This document shows positions 44,099-52,944 of a DNA stretch of 64,000 bases, piece after piece (the first letter of the stretch is position 1; each line of letters starts with the position of its first letter). Both the position numbers and the translations under genes were made by a program. This DNA is from G963556115 sp963677015 (GTDB taxonomy: Bacteria > Planctomycetota > SZUA-567), in contig OY781533.1 of NCBI GenBank assembly GCA_963677015.1, positions 2,542,001 through 2,606,000 of the forward strand, written 5' to 3'. The notes under the pieces are model-generated. The model was not told where the DNA came from, did no database searches, and worked only from the letters and a program-made list of their open reading frames with translations.

Positions 44099-47000
44099 CT
44101 ACGCAACCGGCATTATGCCGCACACGACCTGACCCTGAGCAATAGTATCACCACTCTTACTGCAGAGCTGCACCACCTCGCCGCTGCAACCGGCTTTCAG
44201 ACCAATCTCGGTCTTCATACTCTCCAGCACGACAACCTCATCACCTTCCTGAACCATATCACCCAGCTTGACATTATACTTCCAGACACAGCCAGCTACA
44301 GTTGCGGCCACCGGTACCGCCCCGGCAACCAGCTCCTCCTCCTCACGCTCCGCGTCCAATACCTCTTCTTCAAAGGTGAGAAGATTATTATCAACCCAAT
44401 GCTTATACTCCTGAGCAAACGCCGCCTGCTGCCGATTCTTGAACTCAGCAATACTATCCCGGTTCTCCTGCAGAAACTCCCGGTATTCGCTTATGTCAAA
44501 TTTTGTCTCCTCAATCCGCAGCGAGAACCTTCCTTTGAGAAAATCACGGCGCATCTGCAATAATTCCTCCGCACCCACCGGATAAAAACGAATCTGGTCA
44601 AACGGACGCAGCAGCCAAGGCTTACCCTTTTCAAACTCTCTGGTGACATGATAGCGGTTCCACATCTGCACGGTTCTGCCGACAAACTGATACCCACCGG
44701 GTCCCTCCATGCCGTAGACACAGAGATAGGCCCCGCCAATCCCGACAGCATTCTCCGGAGTCCAGGTACGTGCCGGATTATACTTGGTCGTAACCAGCCG
44801 TTTCCGCGGATCCACCGGAGTCGCCACCGGTGCTCCCAGATAAACGTCACCCAGCCCCATAACGATATAACTTGCACTAAAAAGTATCTCCTCAACCTGC
44901 TCCACCGACTCCAGCCCGTTTATTCTCCGGATAAATTCGATATTGCTCGGACACCACGGCGCGTCCTTACGCACAGATGAAGTATACTTCTCGATTGCTA
45001 GCCGGGTCTGCGGATCATCCCAGCTCAGAGGCAGATACACGATCCTCGAGTCCACCTCGGTAGTACAGTCCTTATTCAATTCCTCTACCAAACCGGAGAT
45101 AATCTCCAGCAGTCTGTCACGCGGCATAATCGCAGGATCATAATGCAGCTGTAAAGACCGTATTCCCGGAGTCAGGTCGATAATCCCCGCATAAGTATTC
45201 TCCATAAACTTGAGTGTCCAGGCATGCACCTTGAAACGCAGCTCCAGATCCAGCTCGAGCGGACCGAACTCCAGCAGCAGATACCTATCACCCGCTACTC
45301 TGCCGACAATCCGGTTCTCTTCATCCCCGTCGTTCCAGACCTGCACCACCGGTGACACCGCGGTAACCGCAACCGCCGACAATTCCGGCAGACTACCGCC
45401 ACCATCAATAAAGCGGTCTATCGCCGCACTCCGCTCGGTTGCAACCTCAAGAGTTATCGGTATGAACCGTACCTTATCACCGGCCCGCAGTTGCCCGACC
45501 TTCCAGAGCTCGGCATCAACAATAGTCACCGGACAGACAAAACCACCCAGACTCGGACCGTCAGGGCCGAGAATCACCGGCATGTCACCGGTAAAATCAA
45601 CCGCACCGATAGCATAGGCGTTATCATGAATATTTGACGGATGCAGACCGGCTTCACCACCGTCAGAACGCGCCCACTCCGGCTTCGGACCGATCAGACG
45701 CACACCGGTACGTGAAGAATTAAAGTGAACCTCCCATTCATGCTCCAGAAAAACCTTGATATCTTTATCGGTAAAGAAATCAGGTGCCCCGTGCGGACCA
45801 TACATCACCCCGATCTCCCAATCCGAAGTTAGAGGAGTCTGCATAACCCCTGTAGCCTCTGCTGGAAGTTCGGCACAATCACTACCGATATGCAGCACGT
45901 CTCCTGCCATCAGCGCCCTGCCACCATGTCCGCCGAAACGCCCAAGGGTAAAGGTAGATCTGCTGCCCATATATTCCGGTACCGCGATTCCACCACGTAC
46001 CGCCAGATACAGCCGCTGTCCCCGGGTAAAGTTACCGATTCTGACAACCTCTCCGGCAGCTACCGCTATAACCGTACCCAGAGCAACCGGACTGCCTCCG
46101 ACGGTCACCTCTGCTTCAGCGCCACACAGCGCAATTACAGCCGAAGTATTGAAGGAAAATTCACCGCCGGTAAGGGTCATCTCCAATGCCGCGGCAGTAG
46201 GATTATTACCCACCACCTTATTGGCTATTTGAAAACTGAGTGAATCCATCGGACCTGACGGCGGCACACCCACGCCCCAGTACCCGACACGTCCAGGGAA
46301 ATCCTGTACCGTAGTCTGAGTTCCCGGCTGCAGCACTTCAAAAGTATCCGCAATATACTCAACGCTGTCCAGCAGTCTGGTATAAACCTTCCCTGCCGCA
46401 AAATCTTCCAGCTCACAGATCTGGCGCAGCAATAAAAGATTGGTCTCAAAACCGGCGATAGCTGTCTGCGCCAGTGCCTGACGCGCAGCAGCCAGCAGTT
46501 CTTCACGGGTCGGAGCTTTTACGATAATCTTCGCCAGCAGCGGATCATAGAAAGAACTTACCTCACTGCCGGTATCAATCCATTTATCGATGCGGATACC
46601 TTCCGGGAATACCGCAGAAGTCACAGTCCCGCTTGACGGCTGATAATTCTTACCCGGATCCTCAGCGTATACCCGCAGTTCCAGAGCGCAGCCGACTGGT
46701 TTCAACTCACCAATACCGTTTAAAGGATTCTCGCCAGCGGCAAGCTCCAGCATCCAGCGCACAATGTCAACGCCGAACACCTCCTCGGTCACTCCATGCT
46801 CAACCTGCAGACGCGTATTGACCTCCAGAAAATAGAACTCCTCGGTCTCTGTGTCATAAATAAATTCCACAGTCCCGGCCGAGCGATACGCAACCATCTC
46901 GCCAAGTTTTCTAGCCGCCTCATGCAGCGCAGTACGCACCGCACTGGAAATCCCCGGAGCCGGTGTCTCCTCAACAACCTTCTGATTACGCCGCTGCAGA

Positions 47001-47686
47001 GAGCAGTCACGTTCACCCAGAACGACAATATTACCCGCACCGTCACCGAATATCTGCACCTCGATATGACGTGACACCGCGATATACTTCTCCAGAAATA
47101 CCCCGTCATCCTTGAAATTATTCTTTCCCAGACGCTTGATACTCTCAAACGCCTCGCTCAGCTCTGACGCATTCGCACAAACCCGCATCCCGATACCGCC
47201 ACCGCCGGCGGTACTCTTAAGCATTACCGGATACCCGACACGCTCAGCCTCTCGCTGCGCTTCAGCGACATCACTAAGCAGTTCACTACCCGGGATCAGC
47301 GGCACACCGGCCTTCTCAGCCAATACCCGCGCTCTATGCTTCAGACCAAACTCCAGTATATGCTCCACAGCCGGACCGACAAAAGCCACACCCATCGCCG
47401 CACAAGCACGGCTGAATTCCACATTCTCACTGAGGAAACCATATCCCGGATGTACCGCATCAACCTTGTATTCCTGTATAACTTCCAGAATACGCTCGAT
47501 ATTCAGATAACTGTCCCGTGCCGGTGCCGGACCGATATTCACCGCCTGATCAGCCAGCGCCACATGCTCAGAGTCCGCATCAGCATCAGAGTACACTGCT
47601 ACCGCAGTCAGCCCCAGACTCTTTACAGAACGTATTATACGGCAGGCAATCTCACCGCGATTTGCCACCAGAACTTTTAAAAACAT
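44099..47686 (-). CDS. Biotin-dependent urea/guanidine carboxylase (probable guanidine carboxylase)
   Basis: Large biotin enzyme, about 1195 aa from the ATG at 47686. Domains in order: biotin carboxylase (1-450, KVLVANRGEIACRI and ATP-grasp GGGGIGMR), the KipA-like half (~465-760, TVQDFPGRVGYWGVGVPPSGPMD), the KipI-like half (~770-1050) and the biotinyl carrier with LESMKTEI (biotinylated K1158). This layout is shared by urea carboxylase and guanidine carboxylase. The two DUF1989 genes directly upstream are known partners of guanidine carboxylase (carboxyguanidine deiminase), so guanidine is the favoured substrate. Downstream allophanate hydrolase completes the route. Confidence 0.9.
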   Translation of the reverse strand: MFLKVLVANRGEIACRIIRSVKSLGLTAVAVYSDADADSEHVALADQAVNIGPAPARDSYLNIERILEVIQEYKVDAVHPGYGFLSENVEFSRACAAMGVAFVGPAVEHILEFGLKHRARVLAEKAGVPLIPGSELLSDVAEAQREAERVGYPVMLKSTAGGGGIGMRVCANASELSEAFESIKRLGKNNFKDDGVFLEKYIAVSRHIEVQIFGDGAGNIVVLGERDCSLQRRNQKVVEETPAPGISSAVRTALHEAARKLGEMVAYRSAGTVEFIYDTETEEFYFLEVNTRLQVEHGVTEEVFGVDIVRWMLELAAGENPLNGIGELKPVGCALELRVYAEDPGKNYQPSSGTVTSAVFPEGIRIDKWIDTGSEVSSFYDPLLAKIIVKAPTREELLAAARQALAQTAIAGFETNLLLLRQICELEDFAAGKVYTRLLDSVEYIADTFEVLQPGTQTTVQDFPGRVGYWGVGVPPSGPMDSLSFQIANKVVGNNPTAAALEMTLTGGEFSFNTSAVIALCGAEAEVTVGGSPVALGTVIAVAAGEVVRIGNFTRGQRLYLAVRGGIAVPEYMGSRSTFTLGRFGGHGGRALMAGDVLHIGSDCAELPAEATGVMQTPLTSDWEIGVMYGPHGAPDFFTDKDIKVFLEHEWEVHFNSSRTGVRLIGPKPEWARSDGGEAGLHPSNIHDNAYAIGAVDFTGDMPVILGPDGPSLGGFVCPVTIVDAELWKVGQLRAGDKVRFIPITLEVATERSAAIDRFIDGGGSLPELSAVAVTAVSPVVQVWNDGDEENRIVGRVAGDRYLLLEFGPLELDLELRFKVHAWTLKFMENTYAGIIDLTPGIRSLQLHYDPAIMPRDRLLEIISGLVEELNKDCTTEVDSRIVYLPLSWDDPQTRLAIEKYTSSVRKDAPWCPSNIEFIRRINGLESVEQVEEILFSASYIVMGLGDVYLGAPVATPVDPRKRLVTTKYNPARTWTPENAVGIGGAYLCVYGMEGPGGYQFVGRTVQMWNRYHVTREFEKGKPWLLRPFDQIRFYPVGAEELLQMRRDFLKGRFSLRIEETKFDISEYREFLQENRDSIAEFKNRQQAAFAQEYKHWVDNNLLTFEEEVLDAEREEEELVAGAVPVAATVAGCVWKYNVKLGDMVQEGDEVVVLESMKTEIGLKAGCSGEVVQLCSKSGDTIAQGQVVCGIMPVA

Positions 47687-47687
47687 A

Positions 47688-48338
47688 CTACTCACCTTCT
47701 CTCCAGACAGACAACCGCACCGGTGTCGGATTATATGCATTACAAGGATTATTCAGCTGCGGACAGTTTGAGATACAGACAATCACATCCATCTCCGCCA
47801 CCATCTCAACATACTTACCGGCAGCGGAAACACCGTCAGCAAAATCAGAACCCCCTTCAGGATCTACCGGCACGTTCATAAAGAAATTGATATTACAGAC
47901 CTGATCGCGCTTGTCAAAACCACGTCCCCAGTCGAGTATTCCCTTTAAAAATACATCACGGCAGCTGTGCATATAGCGCTTGTCATGACCATATCTGGCG
48001 GTATTACTCTCACAGGAACAGGCACTGCCCAGAGTGTCATGCCAACCACAGTTATCAGCACTTACCCGCAGCATCACCCGGTTCTCATTGGACCGTATCT
48101 CTGTTCCCAGACCAATATAAACATTCCGCTGCATACGCATTGTCGTATTGGCTGAATAACGCTCTTCATTATTCTCCGCATTGATAAAGATCGTATCCAC
48201 CGCCTGATTACCTTCCAGATCGGTAATTCTTACAGTTTCACCTTTCTTCACCACCTGCATCCAGTACTCACCAGCTGGCACAACCTCATCCAGATAAGCC
48301 TGATCTATATTCAAAGCACTCTCTTTTAACATTGTCAT
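47688..48338 (-). CDS. DUF1989 protein, UAAP2-like (probable carboxyguanidine deiminase subunit)
   Basis: A 216-aa member of the urea-carboxylase-associated protein family (DUF1989). The family motif DNCGWHDTLGSACSCES (D95-W99-H100-D101 with nearby cysteines) is present, as is INFFMNVPVDPEGG. Such proteins, encoded in pairs, were shown in other bacteria to form carboxyguanidine deiminase, which turns carboxyguanidine into allophanate. The gene ends one base before the carboxylase start, and its partner lies just upstream. The UAAP2 label is based on length and order; I am less sure which subunit is which. Confidence 0.87.
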   Translation of the reverse strand: MTMLKESALNIDQAYLDEVVPAGEYWMQVVKKGETVRITDLEGNQAVDTIFINAENNEERYSANTTMRMQRNVYIGLGTEIRSNENRVMLRVSADNCGWHDTLGSACSCESNTARYGHDKRYMHSCRDVFLKGILDWGRGFDKRDQVCNINFFMNVPVDPEGGSDFADGVSAAGKYVEMVAEMDVIVCISNCPQLNNPCNAYNPTPVRLSVWREGE

Positions 48339-48379
48339 TTTATTTCCTGCCTCTCGTCTGATACACCAGTCACCACGGA

Positions 48380-49105
48380 CTAGATATAATAATCTTCAGA
48401 ATTCTTAAACCCGCGAACATTCTCCTCACAGTACGTCCGGCACGGATCATCCGCTGCTGCCGGTTCCACCGCATAGATAGTAACCTCAACCGGACGGCGC
48501 AGATACTCCGCCGCCGGATTTAAAGGATGCATACCGGTGTCGAGTACCAGCAGCGTATCCATCTCCGCTCTCAGGTCTACAAAACTTCCCGCCGCCGAGT
48601 AATCCGGGACAAACTCCAGACCACCTTCAGAATCCACATTAACCTTGGAGAAGAAATTGACCACATTGGTAAAATCACGTTTACCCATACCGTGCTTGGC
48701 AAGTTCGCCCAGCAGAGAGTCATAGCCATTGCGAAAGAAATCATTATGCCCCTGCTGATAGGTAAGATATCCCGGCTTACGCTCCATATCCTCCTTATAG
48801 CTTACACCGCAGATCACATCATGCCAGCCAAGGGAATCGCCTATAAGACTCATTAAAATTCTCCCGGTATCGGCATAAATACAGGCATTCTTAAAGAGCG
48901 AACTGATATGCTGAATCTTGAGGGTGTCACCCATATTATAACGCTCACTGAAGTTATCCGCATTGTAGAAGAGAGCAGACACGTTCGCTCCGCCCTCAAT
49001 ATCACGCAGACGCACCGCTCTGCCGCGCCGGATTATATGCGAAAAATTCCAGCCACCAGGCACTACAGTCTGATAGAGTATTTTGTCTTGTGCTATTTCA
49101 TTCAT
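48380..49105 (-). CDS. DUF1989 protein, UAAP1-like (probable carboxyguanidine deiminase subunit)
   Basis: A 241-aa DUF1989 protein, partner of the one at 47688-48338. It has DSLGWHDVICGVS (D90 and W94-H95-D96) and NFFSKVNVDSEGGLEF, matching the sister protein, but lacks its cysteine pair. The difference suggests a heteromer with one catalytic and one supporting subunit. AAGGG is upstream of the ATG. The C-terminus adds a short extension (DDPCRTYCEENVRGFKN). It follows the NikR-like regulator gene by 14 bases, so it is cotranscribed. Confidence 0.87.
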   Translation of the reverse strand: MNEIAQDKILYQTVVPGGWNFSHIIRRGRAVRLRDIEGGANVSALFYNADNFSERYNMGDTLKIQHISSLFKNACIYADTGRILMSLIGDSLGWHDVICGVSYKEDMERKPGYLTYQQGHNDFFRNGYDSLLGELAKHGMGKRDFTNVVNFFSKVNVDSEGGLEFVPDYSAAGSFVDLRAEMDTLLVLDTGMHPLNPAAEYLRRPVEVTIYAVEPAAADDPCRTYCEENVRGFKNSEDYYI

Positions 49106-49119
49106 TTTTCAACCCTTCA

Positions 49120-49557
49120 TTAATTATTTGTCTTCAAAGGTGGTAGAATTGCTTCAACGAAGGTCAGTTGACCGGTACTGCTCTTGCTGCACTTGCAGGC
49201 AAGACTGAGGAGGGTGTAAAGCTTGCCCACCTCTCCCTGAACCAGCCAGATCTCCATGTTTTTCCCGTCTTCAAGCATTACCTGCAAGGTGGATATTACC
49301 TCATCCAGCCATTCACGGCGCAACGCAATAAGTCTGCTGGCACAGTCATCGGCCGCCGCATCATAAGAGATTGTCAGATTTCCAGCCATCACCCGGCTCA
49401 GATCCTGCTGCTTATAATTGAGCAGCTCCTTCTTCGCCAGATCAGCTATCAGCATGGAACGGTTATCCATTCCCCGGCTGCTGGCCATACTGTCAAGCTC
49501 ATCACACAGCTCTTCAGGCATAGTTATACTGAAACGCTTATACTTCTGTTTAGCCAT
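49120..49557 (-). CDS. NikR-like ribbon-helix-helix regulator lacking the nickel ligands
   Basis: A 145-aa regulator. Residues 1-45 are a ribbon-helix-helix DNA-binding domain (KRFSITMPEELCDELDSMAS, NRSMLIADLAKKEL). Residues ~57-135 match the ACT-like NikR C-terminal domain (GNLTISYD, ASRLIALRREWLDEVISTLQVML, GQLTFVEA). The nickel ligands of E. coli NikR (H76, H87, H89, C95) are replaced here: by alignment H87 and H89 become Q92 and M94, C95 becomes N100, and the H76 region reads RREWLD. So it should not bind nickel in the known way and may sense another ligand. It sits between the ABC ATPase (3-base gap) and the DUF1989 gene, and a NikR-spaced dyad lies in the operon leader. Confidence 0.85.
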   Translation of the reverse strand: MAKQKYKRFSITMPEELCDELDSMASSRGMDNRSMLIADLAKKELLNYKQQDLSRVMAGNLTISYDAAADDCASRLIALRREWLDEVISTLQVMLEDGKNMEIWLVQGEVGKLYTLLSLACKCSKSSTGQLTFVEAILPPLKTNN

Positions 49558-49560
49558 TAC

Positions 49561-50475
49561 CTACTCTCCCCCCTGCATATCCTTGGCTATCATCCGCAAT
49601 ACTTTAAACTCGTCTCTGGTCTCCTCCAGCTTCGGATGAATAAGCTGCTCCAGATAAATCTTGGTACTCAGAAATTCCGGTGACAGAAACTGCTCTGGCG
49701 AACGCGGACGCGGTACCGGCACCTCAATAATCTCCTGCACCTCACCCGGATTGGCCTTGAGCACCAGTACCCGGTCAGAAAGATATACCGCCTCTTCCAG
49801 ATCATGGGTGATGAAAATTATGGTAATATCTATATTTTCCCAAATGTGCAGGAGATACTCCTGCATCTTGGCACGGGTCTGCGCATCAAGCGCGCCAAAA
49901 GGCTCATCCATCAGCAGCACCTTGGGCTTGTTAGCGAGCGCTCTGGCAATCGCCACCCGCTGCTGCATACCGCCGGAGAGCTGCGCCGGATAGTGATCGG
50001 CGTACTTCTTGAGTCCGACAATGTCCAGCCACTGCAACGCCATACGCTCACTCTCGAATTTACCCATCTCTCCACCGGCTTCCAGACCGAACATGACATT
50101 CTTCTTCACTGTCAGCCACGGAAACAGCGTATACTTCTGAAAGACCATCCCTCGGTCAGCTCCGGGCTCACGTACCGGAAACTTATCGAGTAGTATCATC
50201 CCGTCACTCATATCTTCAAGGCAGGCAAGAATACGGATAAGGGTCGACTTACCACAGCCAGAAGGACCGATTATCGACATGAACTCCCGCTTATGCACCT
50301 TGAAAGATACATCCTTGAGTACCTGCTGCGAGCCATGATCACTTTCAAATTCCTTGCTGATATTATTTATCTCCAGCACCACCGGCTGCTGCTTGAGCCG
50401 GTCAAACCACGCTTTCACCTCGGGAGACTGCTCCTTATAACTGGGCAATGTCAGGTTATTAACTACACTATTCAT
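49561..50475 (-). CDS. ABC transporter ATP-binding protein, NitT/TauT type (probable guanidine importer)
   Basis: Cytoplasmic ATPase of a nitrate/taurine-type importer, about 304 aa. Walker A GPSGCGKST (70-78), Q-loop VFQKYTLFPW, signature LSGGMQQRVAIARAL, Walker B VLLMDEPFGALD and switch THDLEEAVYLSD are all intact. The start overlaps the permease gene; ATG at 50475 gives better spacing to GGAG than the ATG three bases earlier. An N-terminal extension of ~35 residues precedes the domain. Context suggests guanidine import. Confidence 0.92.
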   Translation of the reverse strand: MNSVVNNLTLPSYKEQSPEVKAWFDRLKQQPVVLEINNISKEFESDHGSQQVLKDVSFKVHKREFMSIIGPSGCGKSTLIRILACLEDMSDGMILLDKFPVREPGADRGMVFQKYTLFPWLTVKKNVMFGLEAGGEMGKFESERMALQWLDIVGLKKYADHYPAQLSGGMQQRVAIARALANKPKVLLMDEPFGALDAQTRAKMQEYLLHIWENIDITIIFITHDLEEAVYLSDRVLVLKANPGEVQEIIEVPVPRPRSPEQFLSPEFLSTKIYLEQLIHPKLEETRDEFKVLRMIAKDMQGGE

Positions 50476-51487
50476 CATCTTCTCCAATATTCTCCTGACT
50501 GCTGTTACGCCTGCGGCTCCAGAATGAATGCTTCCCTTCTTCCCAGGCAAAGAGCGATCTGCCGATCAGCGCCAGCAGCATATCCGTTCCCAGACCGATA
50601 AATCCAAGTACCAGAATCGCCGCATAAACATTCTCAAACAACCGGTATTTTGCCTGCTGATTTATAAACCAGCTGATACCGGTACTGGTTCCAACCACCT
50701 CGGCAACGATCAGATAGGTCCAGGCCCAGCCGAGCAGAATACGCATATCCATATAGAGCTTGGGCAGACACGCCGGTATTACTACCTTAAACAGCAGCCT
50801 TCCCGTCTTGGCTCCAAGTGTCTGCGCCGCTTCGATCATACTGTACTCTACAGTTCTGGTGGTGTTCGCTATCACCAGCACCTGCTGAAAGAAGGTACCG
50901 ATAAAGATAATAGCAATCTTCGGTGCATCATTGATTCCAAGTATCGCCACCGCCAGAGCTCCGAATACCGGAGCCGGGAAATACCGGAAAAATTCGATAA
51001 ACGGCTCGGTCAATTTAGAGAAAAACCGGAAGACACCGCAGAGAATACCCAGAGGCACACCGATAAGTGACGAGAGAAAGAAGCCCCAGAACACAACTTT
51101 AACACTATGAATCACACTCTCATGAAACCACGCTTCACCGGTACGCTGCGGCGGTGTGATAAAGGCATAGTACAGTGCCTGCGCCACCTTGTGCGGTGCC
51201 GGAAAATACACTGGATTCACCCTGACACCACGCATCTCTTCATCACCGGCGGATTTCAACTTCGTATTCTCAAGTCTGAAGGTCTCAATATCCACCCGGT
51301 CACCTTCTTCAAAATAGATACTGTCTCCGACCTCGTCAATTCTTACTTCAGGATGCCACAGTGCCGGAATATAGCTTATTGCCGACCAGATAAGAAGCGG
51401 CAGCACGAATGACAGAACCGTCAGACCTCTGCGCTTTGCTGGCGCAATCTCCTTTATAAATACAAACCACTTATCAGGCTTTTTCAT
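50468..51487 (-). CDS. ABC transporter permease, NitT/TauT type (probable guanidine importer)
   Basis: Inner-membrane permease, 339 aa. The BPD_transp_1 core is at ~120-320 (GVPLGILCGVFRFFSKLTEPFIEFFRYFPAPVFGALA, and EAAQTLGAKTGRLLFKVVIPACLP as the EAA loop that contacts the ATPase). An unusual hydrophilic insert of about 70 residues follows the first helix (residues ~45-115), probably periplasmic; it also occurs in some urea-carboxylase-linked permeases. The gene overlaps the ATPase gene by 8 bases. Confidence 0.92.
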   Translation of the reverse strand: MKKPDKWFVFIKEIAPAKRRGLTVLSFVLPLLIWSAISYIPALWHPEVRIDEVGDSIYFEEGDRVDIETFRLENTKLKSAGDEEMRGVRVNPVYFPAPHKVAQALYYAFITPPQRTGEAWFHESVIHSVKVVFWGFFLSSLIGVPLGILCGVFRFFSKLTEPFIEFFRYFPAPVFGALAVAILGINDAPKIAIIFIGTFFQQVLVIANTTRTVEYSMIEAAQTLGAKTGRLLFKVVIPACLPKLYMDMRILLGWAWTYLIVAEVVGTSTGISWFINQQAKYRLFENVYAAILVLGFIGLGTDMLLALIGRSLFAWEEGKHSFWSRRRNSSQENIGEDDE

Positions 51488-51567
51488 TATGAATCCTTAT
51501 TAACTGCGTTACTATACCTTACTCACCAACTGCAGCATCCTGCCCGTCCAATATCAGCGACCGCTAC

Positions 51568-52557
51568 CTATTTTTTGGCCGCAGCGGTGAATGACGGATC
51601 AATACAGCGCTTTACCTTTACATTCTTATCATAGACCTTGTTCTTGACAAAGAAGTCATCAACGATTGCGGAAGAACCATAGATTGAATCATAGCCGGGC
51701 TTTACCTCCAAGACCTTCATAGCTTCCTCACGGGTCAGCATTCTGGTTCCGTCAAGAAACGGTTTATACTCTTCAGGTGTCAGCCCAACACGTGCTGAGA
51801 GAATCTTGAGCGCCTCTTCCTGATTTGCCGGATCAGCCATATAATCAATAACGTCATACCACGCATCCACAACCTTCTGCCAGTCATCCTTACGCTTGAG
51901 GATACTTCCCGGAGCTACAGCCAGCGCATCATAGATGATTCCGGGTGAATCGGCAGAGGTATAGATGGCGGTAGAACCTTCAGAAGCCTTGAGCGCCATA
52001 CCGGAGTGTGGCTGCCAGGCAACAATCGCATCAACATCACCGGAAGCAAGCACCTGTGCCGCCTGATGTGTCGGCATATTTACCAGTTCAACATCCTTCT
52101 CGGTCATACCGTTATCCTGCAGCGCCTTGAGCAATAGCGCATGGCTTAGAAAACCGATCTCAACCCCGATCTTCTTACCTTTAAGATCCTTTACACTCTT
52201 GACTCCAGCGCGGGCAACAACCTTATCATTACCATTACTATAGTCATTTACGAGTATCATGATATTACGGGCGCCGGTAGCGTTGAGTACCATAGAGTCA
52301 CCGTTGGCAACACATACCGCGTCGGCCTTGCCGGCAGCAAAAGCATCCATAGACGCTACATACTCAAACCACAAAAGCTCAACCTCGACCCCGTGCTTCT
52401 CAAAAAATCCCTTCTCTTTTGCGATATCCCAGGCCACCCAGCCCGGCCAGTCGCTGTAGGCGATTCGCAGCGGCTCCTTGGCCTGCAGACTTCCCATAGC
52501 AAAGACACCCACCAGTACCGCACATACCAGATATCCAAATACTTTTCGCATATTCAT
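51568..52557 (-). CDS. ABC transporter substrate-binding protein, NMT1/TauA-like (probable guanidine-binding)
   Basis: Periplasmic binding protein, 329 aa. Signal peptide (VFGYLVCAVLVGVFAMG) ends near SLQA-K. The mature part has LRIAYSDWPGWVAWDIAKEKGFF, FAAGKADAVCVANGDS and DVDAIVAWQPHSGMAL of the NMT1/SsuA fold. This is the first gene of the operon SBP-permease-ATPase-regulator-DUF1989 pair-carboxylase-AtzF. Homologous SBPs in carboxylase operons are often called urea or sulfonate binders; guanidine is more likely here because of the DUF1989 pair. Confidence 0.9.
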   Translation of the reverse strand: MNMRKVFGYLVCAVLVGVFAMGSLQAKEPLRIAYSDWPGWVAWDIAKEKGFFEKHGVEVELLWFEYVASMDAFAAGKADAVCVANGDSMVLNATGARNIMILVNDYSNGNDKVVARAGVKSVKDLKGKKIGVEIGFLSHALLLKALQDNGMTEKDVELVNMPTHQAAQVLASGDVDAIVAWQPHSGMALKASEGSTAIYTSADSPGIIYDALAVAPGSILKRKDDWQKVVDAWYDVIDYMADPANQEEALKILSARVGLTPEEYKPFLDGTRMLTREEAMKVLEVKPGYDSIYGSSAIVDDFFVKNKVYDKNVKVKRCIDPSFTAAAKK

Positions 52558-52583
52558 CTCATTATCCTCTCAGCTGTTATTTC

Positions 52584-52617
52584 TCAGTGTTACTAAAAAC
52601 ACTTTCAGTAACACTGA
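52584..52617. promoter_or_regulatory. NikR-geometry dyad in the guanidine operon leader
   Basis: Perfect 11-bp arms TCAGTGTTACT (52584-52594) and AGTAACACTGA (52607-52617) around 12 bases. Reduced to NikR half-site size it reads GTGTTA-N16-TAACAC, 28 bp (52587-52614), the same 6-16-6 layout as the E. coli NikR operator GTATGA-N16-TCATAC. It lies 30-60 bases upstream of the binding-protein start. Likely operator of the NikR-like protein at 49120-49557; it could also fold as an RNA hairpin. Confidence 0.65.
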
Positions 52618-52830
52618 ACTCAATATCAAGCAGAGTACCAGATAATACTATAAAATTAGCCCGAATAACCATCATAACCACATAACAGCTTATATAAAAA
52701 TATGTTATATAAAATTAAACCGGCAATATTTTTTTTATATAACTCCAGATAGCCGTAATCGTTCCAACAATATTGTAATAAACTACATTTAGGAATACTA
52801 ATTAAATACATTAATGTATAAAAATAGCAC

Positions 52831-52868
52831 AAAAAAAATCGCTATTACACCCAAAAGTGCAATAGCGA
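52831..52868 (-). terminator. Terminator of the ribose-type operon
   Basis: Stem CGCTATTACAC/GTGCAATAGCG (52840-52868 area, one G-U in the RNA) with a short loop, followed by eight T on the minus strand, about 75 bases past the stop of the URO-D-like gene at 52945. Confidence 0.85.
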
Positions 52869-52944
52869 CGTGTGTAGGAACTGCTGTGGTTTGTGCTTCA
52901 CTCTGTTGTCGTTATATTTCTACCTTTAAAAGTATACAACCACA

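Noticed and set aside
44099..47686. Reading the large biotin enzyme as plain urea carboxylase
   Set aside because: Not excluded by its own sequence, but the adjacent DUF1989 pair argues for guanidine; kept as alternative only.
52558..52840. Guanidine riboswitch upstream of the guanidine operon
   Set aside because: Looked for the ykkC core and paired ACGR hairpins on the minus strand and did not find them; the only clear structure is the NikR-geometry dyad and the upstream operon's terminator.
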